Assembly (NCBI RefSeq): GCF_002902985.1
Contig: NZ_CP026167.1
Location: forward strand, 1,302,001 to 1,366,000
Direction of reading: 5' to 3'
DNA: 64,000 nt
From: Leclercia sp. LSNIH1
GTDB taxonomy: Bacteria; Pseudomonadota; Gammaproteobacteria; Enterobacterales; Enterobacteriaceae
How positions within the stretch are numbered: position 1 is the stretch's first letter; every line of letters begins with the position of its first letter. Position numbers and translations under genes: made by a program. The notes under the pieces were generated by a model. That model saw only the letters and a list, made by a program, of their open reading frames with translations. It searched no databases and was not told where the DNA came from. Shown here piece by piece: positions 37,043 through 45,683 of this stretch.

Positions 37043-37071
37043 ACCGGTATTTGTTACGGCCGAAAGAAGGC

Positions 37072-38103
37072 TCAGGAACGCTGCTTCAGGCCCAAATCCA
37101 GCGGCGTCTTACTGGGCTCCCCCCCAATCTCACGCGCCAGCTTAGGCACCATATAACCGGACACCAGGGTTAACAATTCACGCATTATGGCGCGCGCTTC
37201 TTCATCATCGACCATAAAGTGCGCCGCACCCTGCACCTTATCCAGTACATGGATGTAATAGGGCATTACCCCGGCATCAAACAGGGCATTACTCAGGTCG
37301 GCCAGCGTTGCCGCACTGTTATTCACACCACGCAGGAGAACGCTTTGATTGAGTAATGTCACGCCAGCACGTCGCAGTTTTGCCATTGCAGCCCGAAACG
37401 TATCGTCAATCTCGTTGGCATGGTTGATATGGTTGACCAGCAAGATTTGCAGCGAAGAACGCGCCAGCCGGTGAGTCAGCTCATCGGTAATACGTGCCGG
37501 GATCACAATGGGTAAACGGCTGTGAATGCGTAGCCGCTTGATGTGCGGGATCGCTTCCAGCTGCGTAATTAACCACTCCAGCTCATGATCTTTCGCCATC
37601 AGTGGGTCACCGCCAGAAAAGATGATCTCATCCAGCTCCGGATGAGCGGCGATGTAATCAAGCGCCGTCTGCCAGTTACGCTTGTTCCCCTGGTTATCGG
37701 CATAGGGGAAGTGGCGACGGAAACAGTACCGGCAATTTACCGCGCAGCCGCCCTTAACCAGTAACAGTGCGCGATTACGGTACTTGTGCAGTAAACCGGG
37801 CACCACGCTGTTCTGCTCTTCAAGGGGATCGGTGCTGAAGCCGGGGGCGGCGATAAACTCATCCTGCGCGGTCAGCACCTGTTTTAAAAGCGGATCGTCA
37901 GGGTTGCCTTTTTCCATTCGCGCAACAAAAGCGCGGGGAACACGCAGCGCAAACAGACGTTTTGCGTCACGCCCGGCAAGGAGTTTTTCGTCAGCGTCTA
38001 CATTCAAAAGACGGAGTAGTTCATCAGGACTGGTGATTACATCGGCAAGTTGCAATAACCAATCTTCTCTGGATGGGGTGTTTAGGGTTACAATATGCGC
38101 CAT
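37072..38103 (-). CDS. epmB: EF-P lysine 2,3-aminomutase EpmB
   Basis: 343 residues (E. coli 342). Radical-SAM motif CxxxCxxC in [17 protein letters not shown] (Cys at about 120, 124 and 127), [11 protein letters not shown], and the PLP-lysine region near the C-terminus ([21 protein letters not shown]). It converts (S)-alpha-lysine to (R)-beta-lysine, which EpmA attaches to EF-P. It is divergent from efp with a 40-base gap, the usual arrangement, and epmA lies 6.5 kb away, as in E. coli. Confidence 0.97.
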   Translation of the reverse strand: MAHIVTLNTPSREDWLLQLADVITSPDELLRLLNVDADEKLLAGRDAKRLFALRVPRAFVARMEKGNPDDPLLKQVLTAQDEFIAAPGFSTDPLEEQNSVVPGLLHKYRNRALLLVKGGCAVNCRYCFRRHFPYADNQGNKRNWQTALDYIAAHPELDEIIFSGGDPLMAKDHELEWLITQLEAIPHIKRLRIHSRLPIVIPARITDELTHRLARSSLQILLVNHINHANEIDDTFRAAMAKLRRAGVTLLNQSVLLRGVNNSAATLADLSNALFDAGVMPYYIHVLDKVQGAAHFMVDDEEARAIMRELLTLVSGYMVPKLAREIGGEPSKTPLDLGLKQRS

Positions 38104-38143
38104 TTTGTGGCTTAGCTACCAGTTAACAATTTCAGAGGGCCTT

Positions 38144-38710
38144 ATGGCGACTTACTATAGCAACGATTTTCGTGCCGGTCTTAAAATCATGATGGATGGC
38201 GAACCGTACGCGGTTGAAGCCAGCGAATTCGTTAAACCAGGTAAAGGTCAGGCATTCGCACGCGTTAAGCTGCGCCGCCTGCTGACCGGTACCCGTATCG
38301 AGAAAACCTTCAAGTCTACCGACTCTGCCGAAGGCGCAGACGTTGTCGATATGACCCTCACCTACCTGTACAACGACGGTGAATTCTATCACTTCATGAA
38401 TAACTCTACTTTCGAACAGCTCTCTGCTGATGAGAAAGCCGTCGGTGACAGCGCTAAATGGCTGCTGGATCAGGCTGAGTGCATCGTGACGCTGTGGAAC
38501 GGCCAGCCTATCGCTGTGACCCCACCAAACTTCGTTGAGCTGGAAATCGTTGAAACCGATCCAGGTCTGAAGGGTGACACCGCAGGTACTGGCGGCAAGC
38601 CAGCTAAACTCTCTACCGGTGCTGTGGTTAAAGTTCCACTGTTCGTCCAGACTGGCGAAGTGATCAAAGTTGACACTCGCTCTGGTGAATACGTTTCTCG
38701 CGTGAAGTAA
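38144..38710 (+). CDS. efp: Elongation factor P
   Basis: 188 residues from the ATG at 38144 with AGAGGG upstream; the frame is open further left but overlaps epmB. It has three beta-barrel domains. The modified Lys34 is in [16 protein letters not shown] and the C-terminal signature is [22 protein letters not shown]. It relieves ribosome stalling at polyproline stretches, and its Lys34 is beta-lysylated by EpmA and EpmB, both encoded in this window. Codon use is that of a highly expressed gene. Confidence 0.98.
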   Translation: MATYYSNDFRAGLKIMMDGEPYAVEASEFVKPGKGQAFARVKLRRLLTGTRIEKTFKSTDSAEGADVVDMTLTYLYNDGEFYHFMNNSTFEQLSADEKAVGDSAKWLLDQAECIVTLWNGQPIAVTPPNFVELEIVETDPGLKGDTAGTGGKPAKLSTGAVVKVPLFVQTGEVIKVDTRSGEYVSRVK

Positions 38711-38727
38711 TTCATTTCGGGATGTTG

Positions 38728-38748
38728 GGCGCAGCACTCTGCTGCGCC
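38728..38748 (+). terminator. Hairpin after efp
   Basis: A 9-bp stem GGCGCAGCA / TGCTGCGCC with a three-base loop lies 17 bases past the efp stop, followed only by TTACCATT. Probably a leaky terminator, leaving some readthrough into ecnA. Confidence 0.6.
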
Positions 38749-38776
38749 TTACCATTCTAAAGAAGGGTCATGGAAG

Positions 38777-38908
38777 ATGTCGCGTACACTCAAAATTATC
38801 CTGATGACAATGATTGCCAGCGCTCTGCTTTCCGGCTGCAACACCGCCCGTGGTGTTGGGGAAGATATCAAAAGCCTGGGTAACGCTATTTCGCACGCCG
38901 CCTCCTGA
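38777..38908 (+). CDS. ecnA: Entericidin A lipoprotein
   Basis: 43 residues, too short for usual ORF cut-offs. The lipoprotein signal is MSRTLKIILMTMIASALLSGC; the mature part NTARGVGEDIKSLGNAIS is the entericidin signature. EcnA is described as the antidote of the EcnA/EcnB pair. It is followed 106 bases later by ecnB. The ATG at 38777 is chosen over an out-of-frame ATG at 38770. Confidence 0.9.
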   Translation: MSRTLKIILMTMIASALLSGCNTARGVGEDIKSLGNAISHAAS

Positions 38909-38963
38909 TACTTTCTACTTTTCCTAAAAATTCTTCCTTTTCCGTCACTCGTCGGGATCCTGG

Positions 38964-38971
38964 CTATGCTT
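38964..38971 (+). promoter_or_regulatory. Putative sigmaS -10 element of ecnB
   Basis: CTATGCTT fits the sigmaS-preferred CTAYACTT -10 and lies about 50 bases upstream of ecnB. ecnB is known to be induced in stationary phase through RpoS. Confidence 0.45.
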
Positions 38972-39014
38972 ATGTTGCTGTACACAATAACTTTGCCTAA
39001 AAAAGGAAGACATT

Positions 39015-39161
39015 ATGCTTAAGAAAACATGTGTAGCGATCTTTTCTGTCCTGGTGCTTTCATCAGTTTTAACCGCCTGTAACACCACTCGCGGTGTCGG
39101 TGAGGATATCTCCTCTGGCGGCAGCGCGATTTCTGGCGCAGCAACTAAAGCACAGAACTAA
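39015..39161 (+). CDS. ecnB: Entericidin B lipoprotein
   Basis: 48 residues, same length as E. coli EcnB. AAAAGGAAG precedes the ATG. The signal ends LTAC (lipidated Cys22), then [27 protein letters not shown] small membrane lipoprotein described as bacteriolytic in stationary phase, counteracted by EcnA. The gene is convergent with ecnR. Confidence 0.92.
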   Translation: MLKKTCVAIFSVLVLSSVLTACNTTRGVGEDISSGGSAISGAATKAQN

Positions 39162-39182
39162 AGCGCAGGCGTAATTTTGGGC

Positions 39183-39213
39183 GGTACGGTGCTGAATATC
39201 GAATCGCCGTACC
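39183..39213. terminator. Possible hairpin between ecnB and ecnR
   Basis: A 7-bp inverted repeat GGTACGG / CCGTACC with a 17-base loop lies in the 65-base gap between convergent genes, without a T-run. Confidence 0.35.
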
Positions 39214-39226
39214 CTCAGTTTACCGC

Positions 39227-39814
39227 TCAGGGCAGTGACAGAAACGGCGAGTACCGTGTATCCATGTGCAATTTCATGCGAATATTGCGCTTGTAGGTAT
39301 AAACCGTTTTTCCATGAATCCTCAGTTTGCTGGCAATGATGTGGTTGCTGGCACCCTCCATCCATAGCATTAACACCTTCTCCTCCTGGCGCGTCAATAA
39401 TGGCGTCGCAACGGGCCCAGGCTCACTGACTTCTTGGGCGGCCAACGCCTTATTAATCGTCTGTGCCAGTACGTCCAGCGGGGCCGTTTTAGGCAACGAT
39501 GCCCACAAAGGAAAGGTATCCAAAAAGGCTGACATTTCAGGGTGTTCATCGGAATGAAGCGAAATGAAAGGTATCGTTTCACTGGCGTTCATCACCGAAG
39601 AGAGCTGTTGGATATGCTGAATGTCTGACGTAAAGCCTTGAAAATCGGCGATAACCAGCGCCGGTTTCCACTGCAGGATATGCTCTCTGGCAAGATAGAG
39701 ATTGTTAAGGCCCGTCACCAACACGGGTGAAGGAAACAGCCCTGAATGATTGATCCACATTTCCAGGCCCTTACGGGTGTAATGACACCGGTCAATCAAG
39801 AGAATTTTGAACAT
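39227..39814 (-). CDS. ecnR: LuxR-type regulator EcnR
   Basis: 195 residues from the ATG at 39814; a TTG four codons earlier is less likely. The N-terminal part is a response-regulator-like domain (MFKILLIDRCHYTRKGLEMWI, with Asp in VIADFQG but an incomplete acidic pocket). The C-terminal LuxR helix-turn-helix is LTRQEEKVLMLWMEGASNHIIASKLRIHGKTVYTYKRNIRMKL (about 133-176). Genes of this type directly follow ecnAB in Citrobacter, Enterobacter and Salmonella and are called ecnR. It probably regulates the entericidin locus. Confidence 0.82.
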   Translation of the reverse strand: MFKILLIDRCHYTRKGLEMWINHSGLFPSPVLVTGLNNLYLAREHILQWKPALVIADFQGFTSDIQHIQQLSSVMNASETIPFISLHSDEHPEMSAFLDTFPLWASLPKTAPLDVLAQTINKALAAQEVSEPGPVATPLLTRQEEKVLMLWMEGASNHIIASKLRIHGKTVYTYKRNIRMKLHMDTRYSPFLSLP

Positions 39815-40011
39815 TTTATATCGCAATCGGCAAAGTATGGTCGCTTCCTGCTATCAGGAAGTGCCCCATCATAAAGAAGTCGGATGAGTAATAAATGACT
39901 GAATTTCGCTGCGAATTGCGTCTATTTCCTGGCTTTAATGTCTCAACTATTGAATAAAACAAACGAGTTGAAAAAAGAATTCAAGCTCTTCACAATAGGA
40001 AATTCCTATCC

Positions 40012-40056
40012 CTTACAGGACGACCTGTAAGCGTTTCTTTCATCGGGGACGGCCCC
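40012..40056 (+). promoter_or_regulatory. Guanidine-II riboswitch (mini-ykkC)
   Basis: Two hairpins with ACGR loops: CTTACAGG-ACGA-CCTGTAAG (40012-40031, 8-bp stem) and GGGG-ACGG-CCCC (40045-40056), joined by 13 bases. They sit 18 bases before the AAGGAG of the guanidinium exporter. This is the guanidine-II architecture, in which guanidinium brings the two loops together and exposes the ribosome-binding site. Confidence 0.9.
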
Positions 40057-40085
40057 AGACTGTTATTTAAGTTAAGGAGCCTAAT

Positions 40086-40403
40086 ATGTCCTGGATCATC
40101 CTTTTTATTGCCGGTTTACTCGAAGTCGTATGGGCCATCGGTCTGAAATATACCCACGGCTTTACGCGTCTCACCCCCAGCGTAATTACCGTCTCCGCCA
40201 TGATTGTGAGTATCGTGTTGCTCTCCTGGGCCATGCGTTCGCTGCCTGTGGGAACGGCTTATGCCGTATGGACGGGGATCGGTGCGGTAGGGGCGGCCAT
40301 TACCGGGATTTTACTGCTGGGCGAGTCTGCGAGCCTGGCGCGTATCGCCAGTCTCGCATTGATTGTTGCCGGTATTATCGGGCTGAAGCTCAGCACCCAT
40401 TAA
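40086..40403 (+). CDS. sugE: Guanidinium exporter Gdx (SugE), SMR family
   Basis: 105 residues, four membrane helices. Conserved Glu13 is in [19 protein letters not shown] and the second signature is [24 protein letters not shown] proton-coupled antiporter of guanidinium in the inner membrane as a dual-topology dimer. The guanidine-II riboswitch directly upstream supports this over the old name for GroEL suppression or quaternary-ammonium export. Its 3' end overlaps the convergent blc gene by four bases. Confidence 0.96.
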   Translation: MSWIILFIAGLLEVVWAIGLKYTHGFTRLTPSVITVSAMIVSIVLLSWAMRSLPVGTAYAVWTGIGAVGAAITGILLLGESASLARIASLALIVAGIIGLKLSTH

Positions 40404-40930
40404 TGGGTCTGCTCAACCCAGATAAACTTACTGACATCAAATCCCTGACGCGTTGCGGAATTCAGTAACGCTTGTTTCACCTCATCTGAAATCGTCGGTG
40501 TGCGGGAGAGGATCCACAGGTAGTCACGATCTGGCCCGCACACTAGCGCATGCCGGTAATCTTTATCCAGCGCAATCACGTTATAGCCGCCATAAAAGGG
40601 GCCTATGAAGGAGACTTTCAGCGCTGCGGTATCAGACGCGCCGGTAAAGTACGCCTTGCCCGTCACCTTCTGCCACATGCCGCGTGCAGGATTGTAGCCC
40701 CGGTTGATCACCTGAATTCCCCCGTCTTGCATCAGGCTGTAATTCGCCGTCACTTTTTCCAGTCCACGTTCAAAACGGTGGTCAAAGCGGGCAATTTCAT
40801 ACCAGGTACCAAGGAATCGCTGGACTTCAAAAGGACGAACGACCGTCACGCCCCGGGGTGGGGTAGGGGAGCTACAGGCAACAACCAGAAACGCAACGGT
40901 AACTGCGGCGATGACAGGCAGGATGCGCAT
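40400..40930 (-). CDS. blc: Outer-membrane lipoprotein lipocalin Blc
   Basis: 176 residues (E. coli 177). Lipoprotein signal with VVAC as lipobox. The lipocalin motif [25 protein letters not shown] leads the barrel. [20 protein letters not shown] lies near the end. It binds lysophospholipids or fatty acids at the outer membrane and is stationary-phase induced in E. coli. Upstream lies the frd operon; in E. coli ampC stands between them but here the gap is 87 bases. Confidence 0.96.
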   Translation of the reverse strand: MRILPVIAAVTVAFLVVACSSPTPPRGVTVVRPFEVQRFLGTWYEIARFDHRFERGLEKVTANYSLMQDGGIQVINRGYNPARGMWQKVTGKAYFTGASDTAALKVSFIGPFYGGYNVIALDKDYRHALVCGPDRDYLWILSRTPTISDEVKQALLNSATRQGFDVSKFIWVEQTH

Positions 40931-40981
40931 AGGAATATCCTTACAGGATTTTTGTTAAGTGTAGAACCTGTCAGGAATTTT

Positions 40982-41007
40982 GCTCTCCCACCGGCAGGCG
41001 GGAGAGC
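40982..41007 (-). terminator. frdABCD terminator
   Basis: An 8-bp stem GCTCTCCC / GGGAGAGC with a 10-base loop lies 11 bases past the frdD stop, followed on the minus strand by AAAATTCC rather than a T-run. It occupies the position where the E. coli frd terminator doubles as the ampC attenuator. Confidence 0.6.
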
Positions 41008-41017
41008 GGGGGAGAGA

Positions 41018-41377
41018 TCACATAAAGACGACGGCAACCAGCGTGACGACGCTCAGAATAGCCGCCAGACCGTAGAACACCCATTTACCGTTAGGCACGT
41101 GGATCTTCAGGTCATGCATGGCGTGATGGATACGGTGCAAACCGCACCACAGCGGCAGAACAATCATCAGGAAGATGAATACCCGACCAATAAAGCTGTG
41201 GGCAAAGGCCAGCACCCGCTCGTAGCTCAGCGCATCGCCAGGATAGAGCCCCAGCGGCAGCATAATGCCTACCAGCAGAATAATGACCGGCGCGATAATG
41301 GCGCACCACATGCCGCCTGCGCCAAAAAGCCCCCAGAAGAGGGGTTCATCGGAGCGTTTTGGATTTGGATTAATCAC
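41018..41377 (-). CDS. frdD: Fumarate reductase membrane subunit FrdD
   Basis: 119 residues, the E. coli length, with three membrane helices ([23 protein letters not shown], a central [22 protein letters not shown], and a C-terminal [19 protein letters not shown]). With FrdC it anchors the FrdAB dimer and binds menaquinol. Last gene of frdABCD, 10 bases after frdC. Confidence 0.97.
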   Translation of the reverse strand: MINPNPKRSDEPLFWGLFGAGGMWCAIIAPVIILLVGIMLPLGLYPGDALSYERVLAFAHSFIGRVFIFLMIVLPLWCGLHRIHHAMHDLKIHVPNGKWVFYGLAAILSVVTLVAVVFM

Positions 41378-41387
41378 GGTGCTCTCC

Positions 41388-41783
41388 TTACCAGAACAGG
41401 GCTACGCCAAGAATCACCACGGTTACTACCGCAGTCACCACCCAGAGTCCTTTAATGACTGGCTCTGGCCCAAGTTTTTCGTTTTTCACGATAATATTTG
41501 CTGCTTTTGGCGCCAGTTCAAACCAGGTTTTGGTATGCAACAGCGCCGCCGCCAGTACGATGATATTGAGGATCACCACAATCGGATTCTGCAGGAATCC
41601 GACGAAACCGGCCCAGCTTTCCGGACCGTGTTTAAGGGCAAACAGGCCGTACATCAACTCAATACTGAACCACACCGCCGGTACTGCCGTGCCTTCACGC
41701 AGCATATAGAAGCGATAAAACGGCAGATTTTTCCACCAGGTGGACGGCATCGGCCGTACATAGGCTTTGCGTTTAGTCGTCAT
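41388..41783 (-). CDS. frdC: Fumarate reductase membrane subunit FrdC
   Basis: 131 residues from the second of two tandem ATGs (41783), six bases after AAGGAG, matching the E. coli protein. Three membrane helices. The conserved [23 protein letters not shown] and the quinone-site Glu in FSIELMYG are present. It anchors the catalytic subunits and holds menaquinone sites with FrdD. Confidence 0.97.
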   Translation of the reverse strand: MTTKRKAYVRPMPSTWWKNLPFYRFYMLREGTAVPAVWFSIELMYGLFALKHGPESWAGFVGFLQNPIVVILNIIVLAAALLHTKTWFELAPKAANIIVKNEKLGPEPVIKGLWVVTAVVTVVILGVALFW

Positions 41784-41793
41784 CATGCACTCC

Positions 41794-42528
41794 TTAGCGT
41801 GGTTTCAGGGTGGCAATAAGAAAGTCTTTCGAACTTTCCACCTTACCCTGTTGGATCGCGGCGGCCGGATCGACATGCTTCGGACAGACTTCCGAGCAGT
41901 AGCCGACAAAGGTACAGGTCCATACGCCGTTCTGGCCGTTCAGCTGCGTCATACGTTCCTTCTTGCCGTGATCGCGGCTGTCTTCGTTGTAGCGGTGCGC
42001 CAGGGTAATGGCTGCTGGCCCGATAAACTCCGGATTCAGGCCAAACTGCGGGCAGGCGGCATAACACAGACCGCAGTTGATACAGCCGGAGAACTGGTGG
42101 TATTTGGCCATCTGCGCCGGGGTCTGTTTGTTCGGCCCTTGGTCTGGCGTGCGCGGGTTACCAATGATGTACGGCTTAATGGCTTCCAGGCTTTCGATAA
42201 AGTGGGTCATGTCGACCACCAGATCGCGCTCAATCGGGAAGTTCCCCAGAGCTTCGACTTTCATGCCCTTCGGGTATTCACGCAGGAAGGTTTTACAGGC
42301 CAGCTTCGGCACCTTGTTGACCATCATGCCGCAGGAGCCGCAAATGGCCATACGGCAGGACCAGCGATAGCTCAGGTCCGGCGCCAGATTGTCTTTGATG
42401 TAGCCCAGCGCATCCAGCAGGGAGGTCTGTTCATCGTAAGGCACTTCATAGAAAGCACTGTGCGGGGCGCTATCCACTTCCGGGTTATAGCGCACCACTT
42501 CGACTTTCAGGGTTTGCATCTCAGCCAT
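41794..42528 (-). CDS. frdB: Fumarate reductase iron-sulfur subunit FrdB
   Basis: 244 residues, as in E. coli. The [2Fe-2S] cluster ligands are in [21 protein letters not shown], the [4Fe-4S] ligands in [12 protein letters not shown] and the [3Fe-4S] ligands in [17 protein letters not shown]. It passes electrons from menaquinol to the FAD of FrdA during anaerobic growth on fumarate. The start overlaps the frdA 3' end by 8 bases. Confidence 0.98.
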   Translation of the reverse strand: MAEMQTLKVEVVRYNPEVDSAPHSAFYEVPYDEQTSLLDALGYIKDNLAPDLSYRWSCRMAICGSCGMMVNKVPKLACKTFLREYPKGMKVEALGNFPIERDLVVDMTHFIESLEAIKPYIIGNPRTPDQGPNKQTPAQMAKYHQFSGCINCGLCYAACPQFGLNPEFIGPAAITLAHRYNEDSRDHGKKERMTQLNGQNGVWTCTFVGYCSEVCPKHVDPAAAIQQGKVESSKDFLIATLKPR

Positions 42529-44311
42529 TCGCCGTCTCCTTCTTATCGGCTGCTTCCGCTTCTGCCCCGTAAACGCGTTTCGCCGGTGGCAGCGTGGTGA
42601 TTTTCACGTCGCTGTAGTCCAGACGGGTCGTGCCGTCCGCATCGCGATAAGCGAGGGTGTGCTTGAGGAAGTTCACGTCGTCACGCTCGGTGCAGCCTTC
42701 GTCCAGACGCTGATGCGCGCCGCGCGACTCTTTACGCGCCATGGCGGAGTGCGCCATACATTCGGCCACATTCAGCCCGTGGCCCAGCTCAATGGTGTAG
42801 AGCAGATCGGTGTTGAAGACGCTGGAGGTATCCGTCACCCGCACGCGTTTGAAGCGCTCCTGCAACTCAGCCAGCTTATCGATGGTTTTCTGCATCAGCT
42901 CCGGCGTACGGTAAATTCCGCAGCCCTCTTCCATAGAGAGTCCCATCTCATCGCGAATCTTCGCCCAGTTTTCGCTGCCTTCCTGATTCACCAGATTTTT
43001 CAGGCGCTGCTCGACATCGGCTGCCTGCGCATCAAGCGCGGCGCCGTTCGCCTCACCAGCAGCAGCGGCGCGCGCAACGGCCTGCTCCCCGGCCAGACGG
43101 CCAAACACCACCAGTTCCGCCAGCGAGTTTGAACCCAGGCGGTTAGCCCCGTGCAGGCCAACGGAGGAGCATTCGCCCACTGCAAACAGGCCCTGAATGC
43201 GGGTTTCACACTGCTGATCGGTTTCAATACCGCCCATGGTGTAGTGTGCGGTGGGACGCACAGGAATCGGATCTTTAACCGGGTCGACGCCGACATAGGC
43301 TTTGGACAGTTCGCAGATGAACGGCAGACGTTCCAGCAGTTTTTTCTCACCCAGGTGGCGCAGATCGAGGTAGACCACATCCCCGCGCGGGGTAGAGATG
43401 GTGTTGCCTTTGCGCCACTCATGCCAGAAGGCCTGAGAGACTTTATCGCGCGGGCCAAGCTCCATATATTTGTTCTTCGGCTCGCCAAGCGGGGTTTCCG
43501 GGCCCATGCCATAATCCTGCAGATAGCGATAGCCGTTTTTATTGACCAGAATACCGCCTTCACCGCGGCAGCCCTCGGTCATCAGGATCCCGGAACCCGG
43601 CAGGCCGGTCGGGTGATACTGTACAAACTCCATGTCGCGCAGCGGAACGCCGTGCTGCAACGCCATGCCCATCCCGTCGCCGGTCACGATGCCACCGTTG
43701 GTGTTATAGCGGTAGACACGCCCGGCCCCGCCGGTCGCCATCACCACGGCATTGGCGCGGATCTGGACCAGCGTACCTTCCATCATGTTCATCGCCACCA
43801 GGCCGCGAGCCTGGCCGTCATCGACCAGAATATCGAGGACGAAATGTTCGTCGAAGCGCTGGATCTGGGGGTACTGGAGTGACGTCTGGAACAGGGTGTG
43901 GAGCATGTGGAAGCCGGTCTTATCGGCGGCAAACCAGGTACGCTCAATTTTCATACCGCCGAAGCGACGCACGTTGACGCTGCCGTCATCCCGGCGGCTC
44001 CACGGACAACCCCACTGCTCAAGCTGGGTCATTTCCGTCGGACAATGATGAACGAAATAATCAACGACATCCTGCTCGCATAGCCAGTCGCCGCCGGCCA
44101 CCGTGTCGTGGAAGTGATAATCAAAGCTGTCATGATCCTGCGCGACGGCGGCGGATCCCCCCTCGGCGGCAACCGTATGGCTGCGCATAGGATATACTTT
44201 TGAAATCAGGGCGATTTTAGCGTTCGGATTAGCCTGGGCTGCAGCTATCGCTGCGCGTAATCCTGCTCCGCCAGCGCCTATAATGGCAAGATCGGCTTGA
44301 AAGGTATGCAC
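42521..44311 (-). CDS. frdA: Fumarate reductase flavoprotein subunit FrdA
   Basis: 596 residues from the GTG at 44311 (E. coli 602). GGAGGAAT precedes this codon and the product then begins [21 protein letters not shown] like FrdA. The frame is open to 44398 but that stretch is untranslated leader. The covalent-FAD His is in [16 protein letters not shown]. Catalytic residues lie in the [10 protein letters not shown] and [13 protein letters not shown] segments. Six residues shorter than E. coli, with the difference in the Lys-rich C-terminal tail. Reduces fumarate to succinate at the cytoplasmic face of the membrane. Confidence 0.97.
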   Translation of the reverse strand: MHTFQADLAIIGAGGAGLRAAIAAAQANPNAKIALISKVYPMRSHTVAAEGGSAAVAQDHDSFDYHFHDTVAGGDWLCEQDVVDYFVHHCPTEMTQLEQWGCPWSRRDDGSVNVRRFGGMKIERTWFAADKTGFHMLHTLFQTSLQYPQIQRFDEHFVLDILVDDGQARGLVAMNMMEGTLVQIRANAVVMATGGAGRVYRYNTNGGIVTGDGMGMALQHGVPLRDMEFVQYHPTGLPGSGILMTEGCRGEGGILVNKNGYRYLQDYGMGPETPLGEPKNKYMELGPRDKVSQAFWHEWRKGNTISTPRGDVVYLDLRHLGEKKLLERLPFICELSKAYVGVDPVKDPIPVRPTAHYTMGGIETDQQCETRIQGLFAVGECSSVGLHGANRLGSNSLAELVVFGRLAGEQAVARAAAAGEANGAALDAQAADVEQRLKNLVNQEGSENWAKIRDEMGLSMEEGCGIYRTPELMQKTIDKLAELQERFKRVRVTDTSSVFNTDLLYTIELGHGLNVAECMAHSAMARKESRGAHQRLDEGCTERDDVNFLKHTLAYRDADGTTRLDYSDVKITTLPPAKRVYGAEAEAADKKETANG

Positions 44312-44620
44312 GACATTCCTCCAGATTTTTGATATTCGCATCACGACTACCCTTGGGTAGTGCAGGGCCCAGGAGGGCAAATGCGAAGGCGATTCCACTG
44401 CTCCTTTATGGGTAACGCAGTATAGCCGCAGGGAAAGAAGGGAAATTTGACGTGTTCGATTTTTTTGCGGTTATTTCCCTTCATTTATCACTGCAATTGA
44501 TGAATTGCGTCACGTAATTATTGGAGGTTATGAAAACCCTAAAATTCATTGGGCAAAATTTGTCTCCGCCCTGGGTTGCGAGTAGACTTCGTCCCCTTGT
44601 CTGAAATCGGAGAAATTCTC
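44312..44620. promoter_or_regulatory. Divergent frdA / epmA control region
   Basis: 309 bases without a gene. It contains the frdA leader, a minus-strand -10 TATACT (44424-44419), an FNR-like site about 40 bases upstream of the start it predicts, A/T-rich sequence from 44455 to 44540, and the epmA leader with CGGAGAAATTCTC just before its ATG. Confidence 0.6.
44446..44459 (-). promoter_or_regulatory. FNR-like site of the frd promoter
   Basis: On the minus strand TCGAACACGTCAAA occupies the place and shape of the known E. coli frd FNR site. It is a weak match to TTGAT-N4-ATCAA, but its centre lies about 40 bases upstream of the start predicted from the TATACT element, the class II spacing. 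Confidence 0.5.
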
Positions 44621-45598
44621 ATGAGCGAAACGGCCACCTGGCAGCCGAGCGCATCCATCCCCAATCTGTTAAAACGCGCTGCAATTATGGCGGAGATCCG
44701 CCGCTTCTTTGCCGACCGCGGAGTGCTGGAGGTGGAAACGCCCTGCATGAGTCAGGCGACGGTCACGGATATTCATCTGGTGCCGTTTGAAACCCGTTTT
44801 GTTGGCCCTGGTCACTCTCAGGGGATGAATCTCTATCTGATGACCAGCCCGGAATACCATATGAAACGCCTGCTGGCAGCCGGGTGTGGCCCGGTGTACC
44901 AACTGTGCCGCAGTTTCCGCAACGAAGAGATGGGGCGTCATCACAATCCGGAATTCACCATGCTGGAGTGGTACCGTCCGCACTATGACATGTACCGCCT
45001 GATGAACGAGGTGGACGACCTACTGCAACAGGTGCTGGAGTGCCCGGAAGCCGAAACGCTCTCTTATCAGCAGGCTTTCCAGCGTCATCTGGAGATTGAT
45101 CCGCTCTCGGCTGACAAAACGCAACTGCGTGAAGCGGCAGCGAAACTGGATCTCAGCAATATTGCCGATACCGAAGAAGATCGCGACACGCTGCTGCAGA
45201 TGCTCTTTACCTTTGGTGTTGAGCCGCAGATTGGCAAAGATCGTCCGACCTTCGTCTATCACTTCCCGGCAAGCCAGGCGTCACTGGCGCAAATCAGCAC
45301 GGAAGATCACCGCGTGGCGGAGCGCTTCGAGGTTTACTTTAAAGGTATTGAACTGGCGAATGGTTTCCATGAGCTGACCGATGCCCGGGAGCAGCAACAG
45401 CGTTTCGAACAGGATAACCGCAAGCGTGCCGCACGCGGCCTGCCGCAACAGCCTATCGACCACAACTTACTGGGTGCGTTAAAAGCGGGCCTGCCGGACT
45501 GCTCCGGTGTGGCGCTGGGTGTCGATCGTCTGGTGATGCTGGCGCTGGGCGCCGAGCAACTGGGTGATGTGATTGCGTTTACGGTAGATCGCGCCTGA
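44621..45598 (+). CDS. epmA: EF-P--(R)-beta-lysine ligase EpmA (PoxA/GenX)
   Basis: 325 residues from the ATG at 44621 (E. coli length); the frame is open to 44549 but not conserved there. It is a class II lysyl-tRNA synthetase catalytic core without the anticodon-binding domain. Motif 2 is [20 protein letters not shown] and motif 3 is [15 protein letters not shown]. It activates (R)-beta-lysine and transfers it to Lys34 of EF-P. Works with EpmB and EF-P, encoded at 37-38.7 kb. Confidence 0.97.
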   Translation: MSETATWQPSASIPNLLKRAAIMAEIRRFFADRGVLEVETPCMSQATVTDIHLVPFETRFVGPGHSQGMNLYLMTSPEYHMKRLLAAGCGPVYQLCRSFRNEEMGRHHNPEFTMLEWYRPHYDMYRLMNEVDDLLQQVLECPEAETLSYQQAFQRHLEIDPLSADKTQLREAAAKLDLSNIADTEEDRDTLLQMLFTFGVEPQIGKDRPTFVYHFPASQASLAQISTEDHRVAERFEVYFKGIELANGFHELTDAREQQQRFEQDNRKRAARGLPQQPIDHNLLGALKAGLPDCSGVALGVDRLVMLALGAEQLGDVIAFTVDRA

Positions 45599-45607
45599 GA
45601 TGTTGTT

Positions 45608-45677
45608 TGCCCGGCGGCGCTGCGCTTGCACGGGCCTACGGATTTTGTAGGCCGGGTAAGCGTAGCGCCACCCGGCA
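45608..45677. repeat. BIME: pair of inverted REP sequences
   Basis: A facing REP pair (GCCCGGCGGCGCTGCGCTTG... / ...AGCGCCACCCGGC) lies between the convergent epmA and mscM genes. The left half is the same over more than 30 bases as that of the BIME at 21756. It extends to within a few bases of the mscM stop. Confidence 0.85.
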
Positions 45678-45683
45678 TTTGCA

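Larger units (their letters stand above)
36710..37071. other. Right-hand end of accessory region, no long gene
   Basis: 362 bases between the regulator and epmB. It holds a possible 44-codon minus-strand frame (36845-36979) and a hairpin at 37010-37042. The base composition returns from A+T-rich to core-like across it, marking the island edge. No insertion sequence ends or clear direct repeats were found by eye. Confidence 0.5.

Noticed and set aside
36710..37071. Insertion-sequence remnant at the island edge
   Set aside because: No terminal inverted repeats, target duplication or transposase fragments could be seen.
38749..38985. 78-codon minus-strand open frame over ecnA
   Set aside because: Antisense to ecnA, whose 43-residue lipoprotein matches entericidin A clearly.
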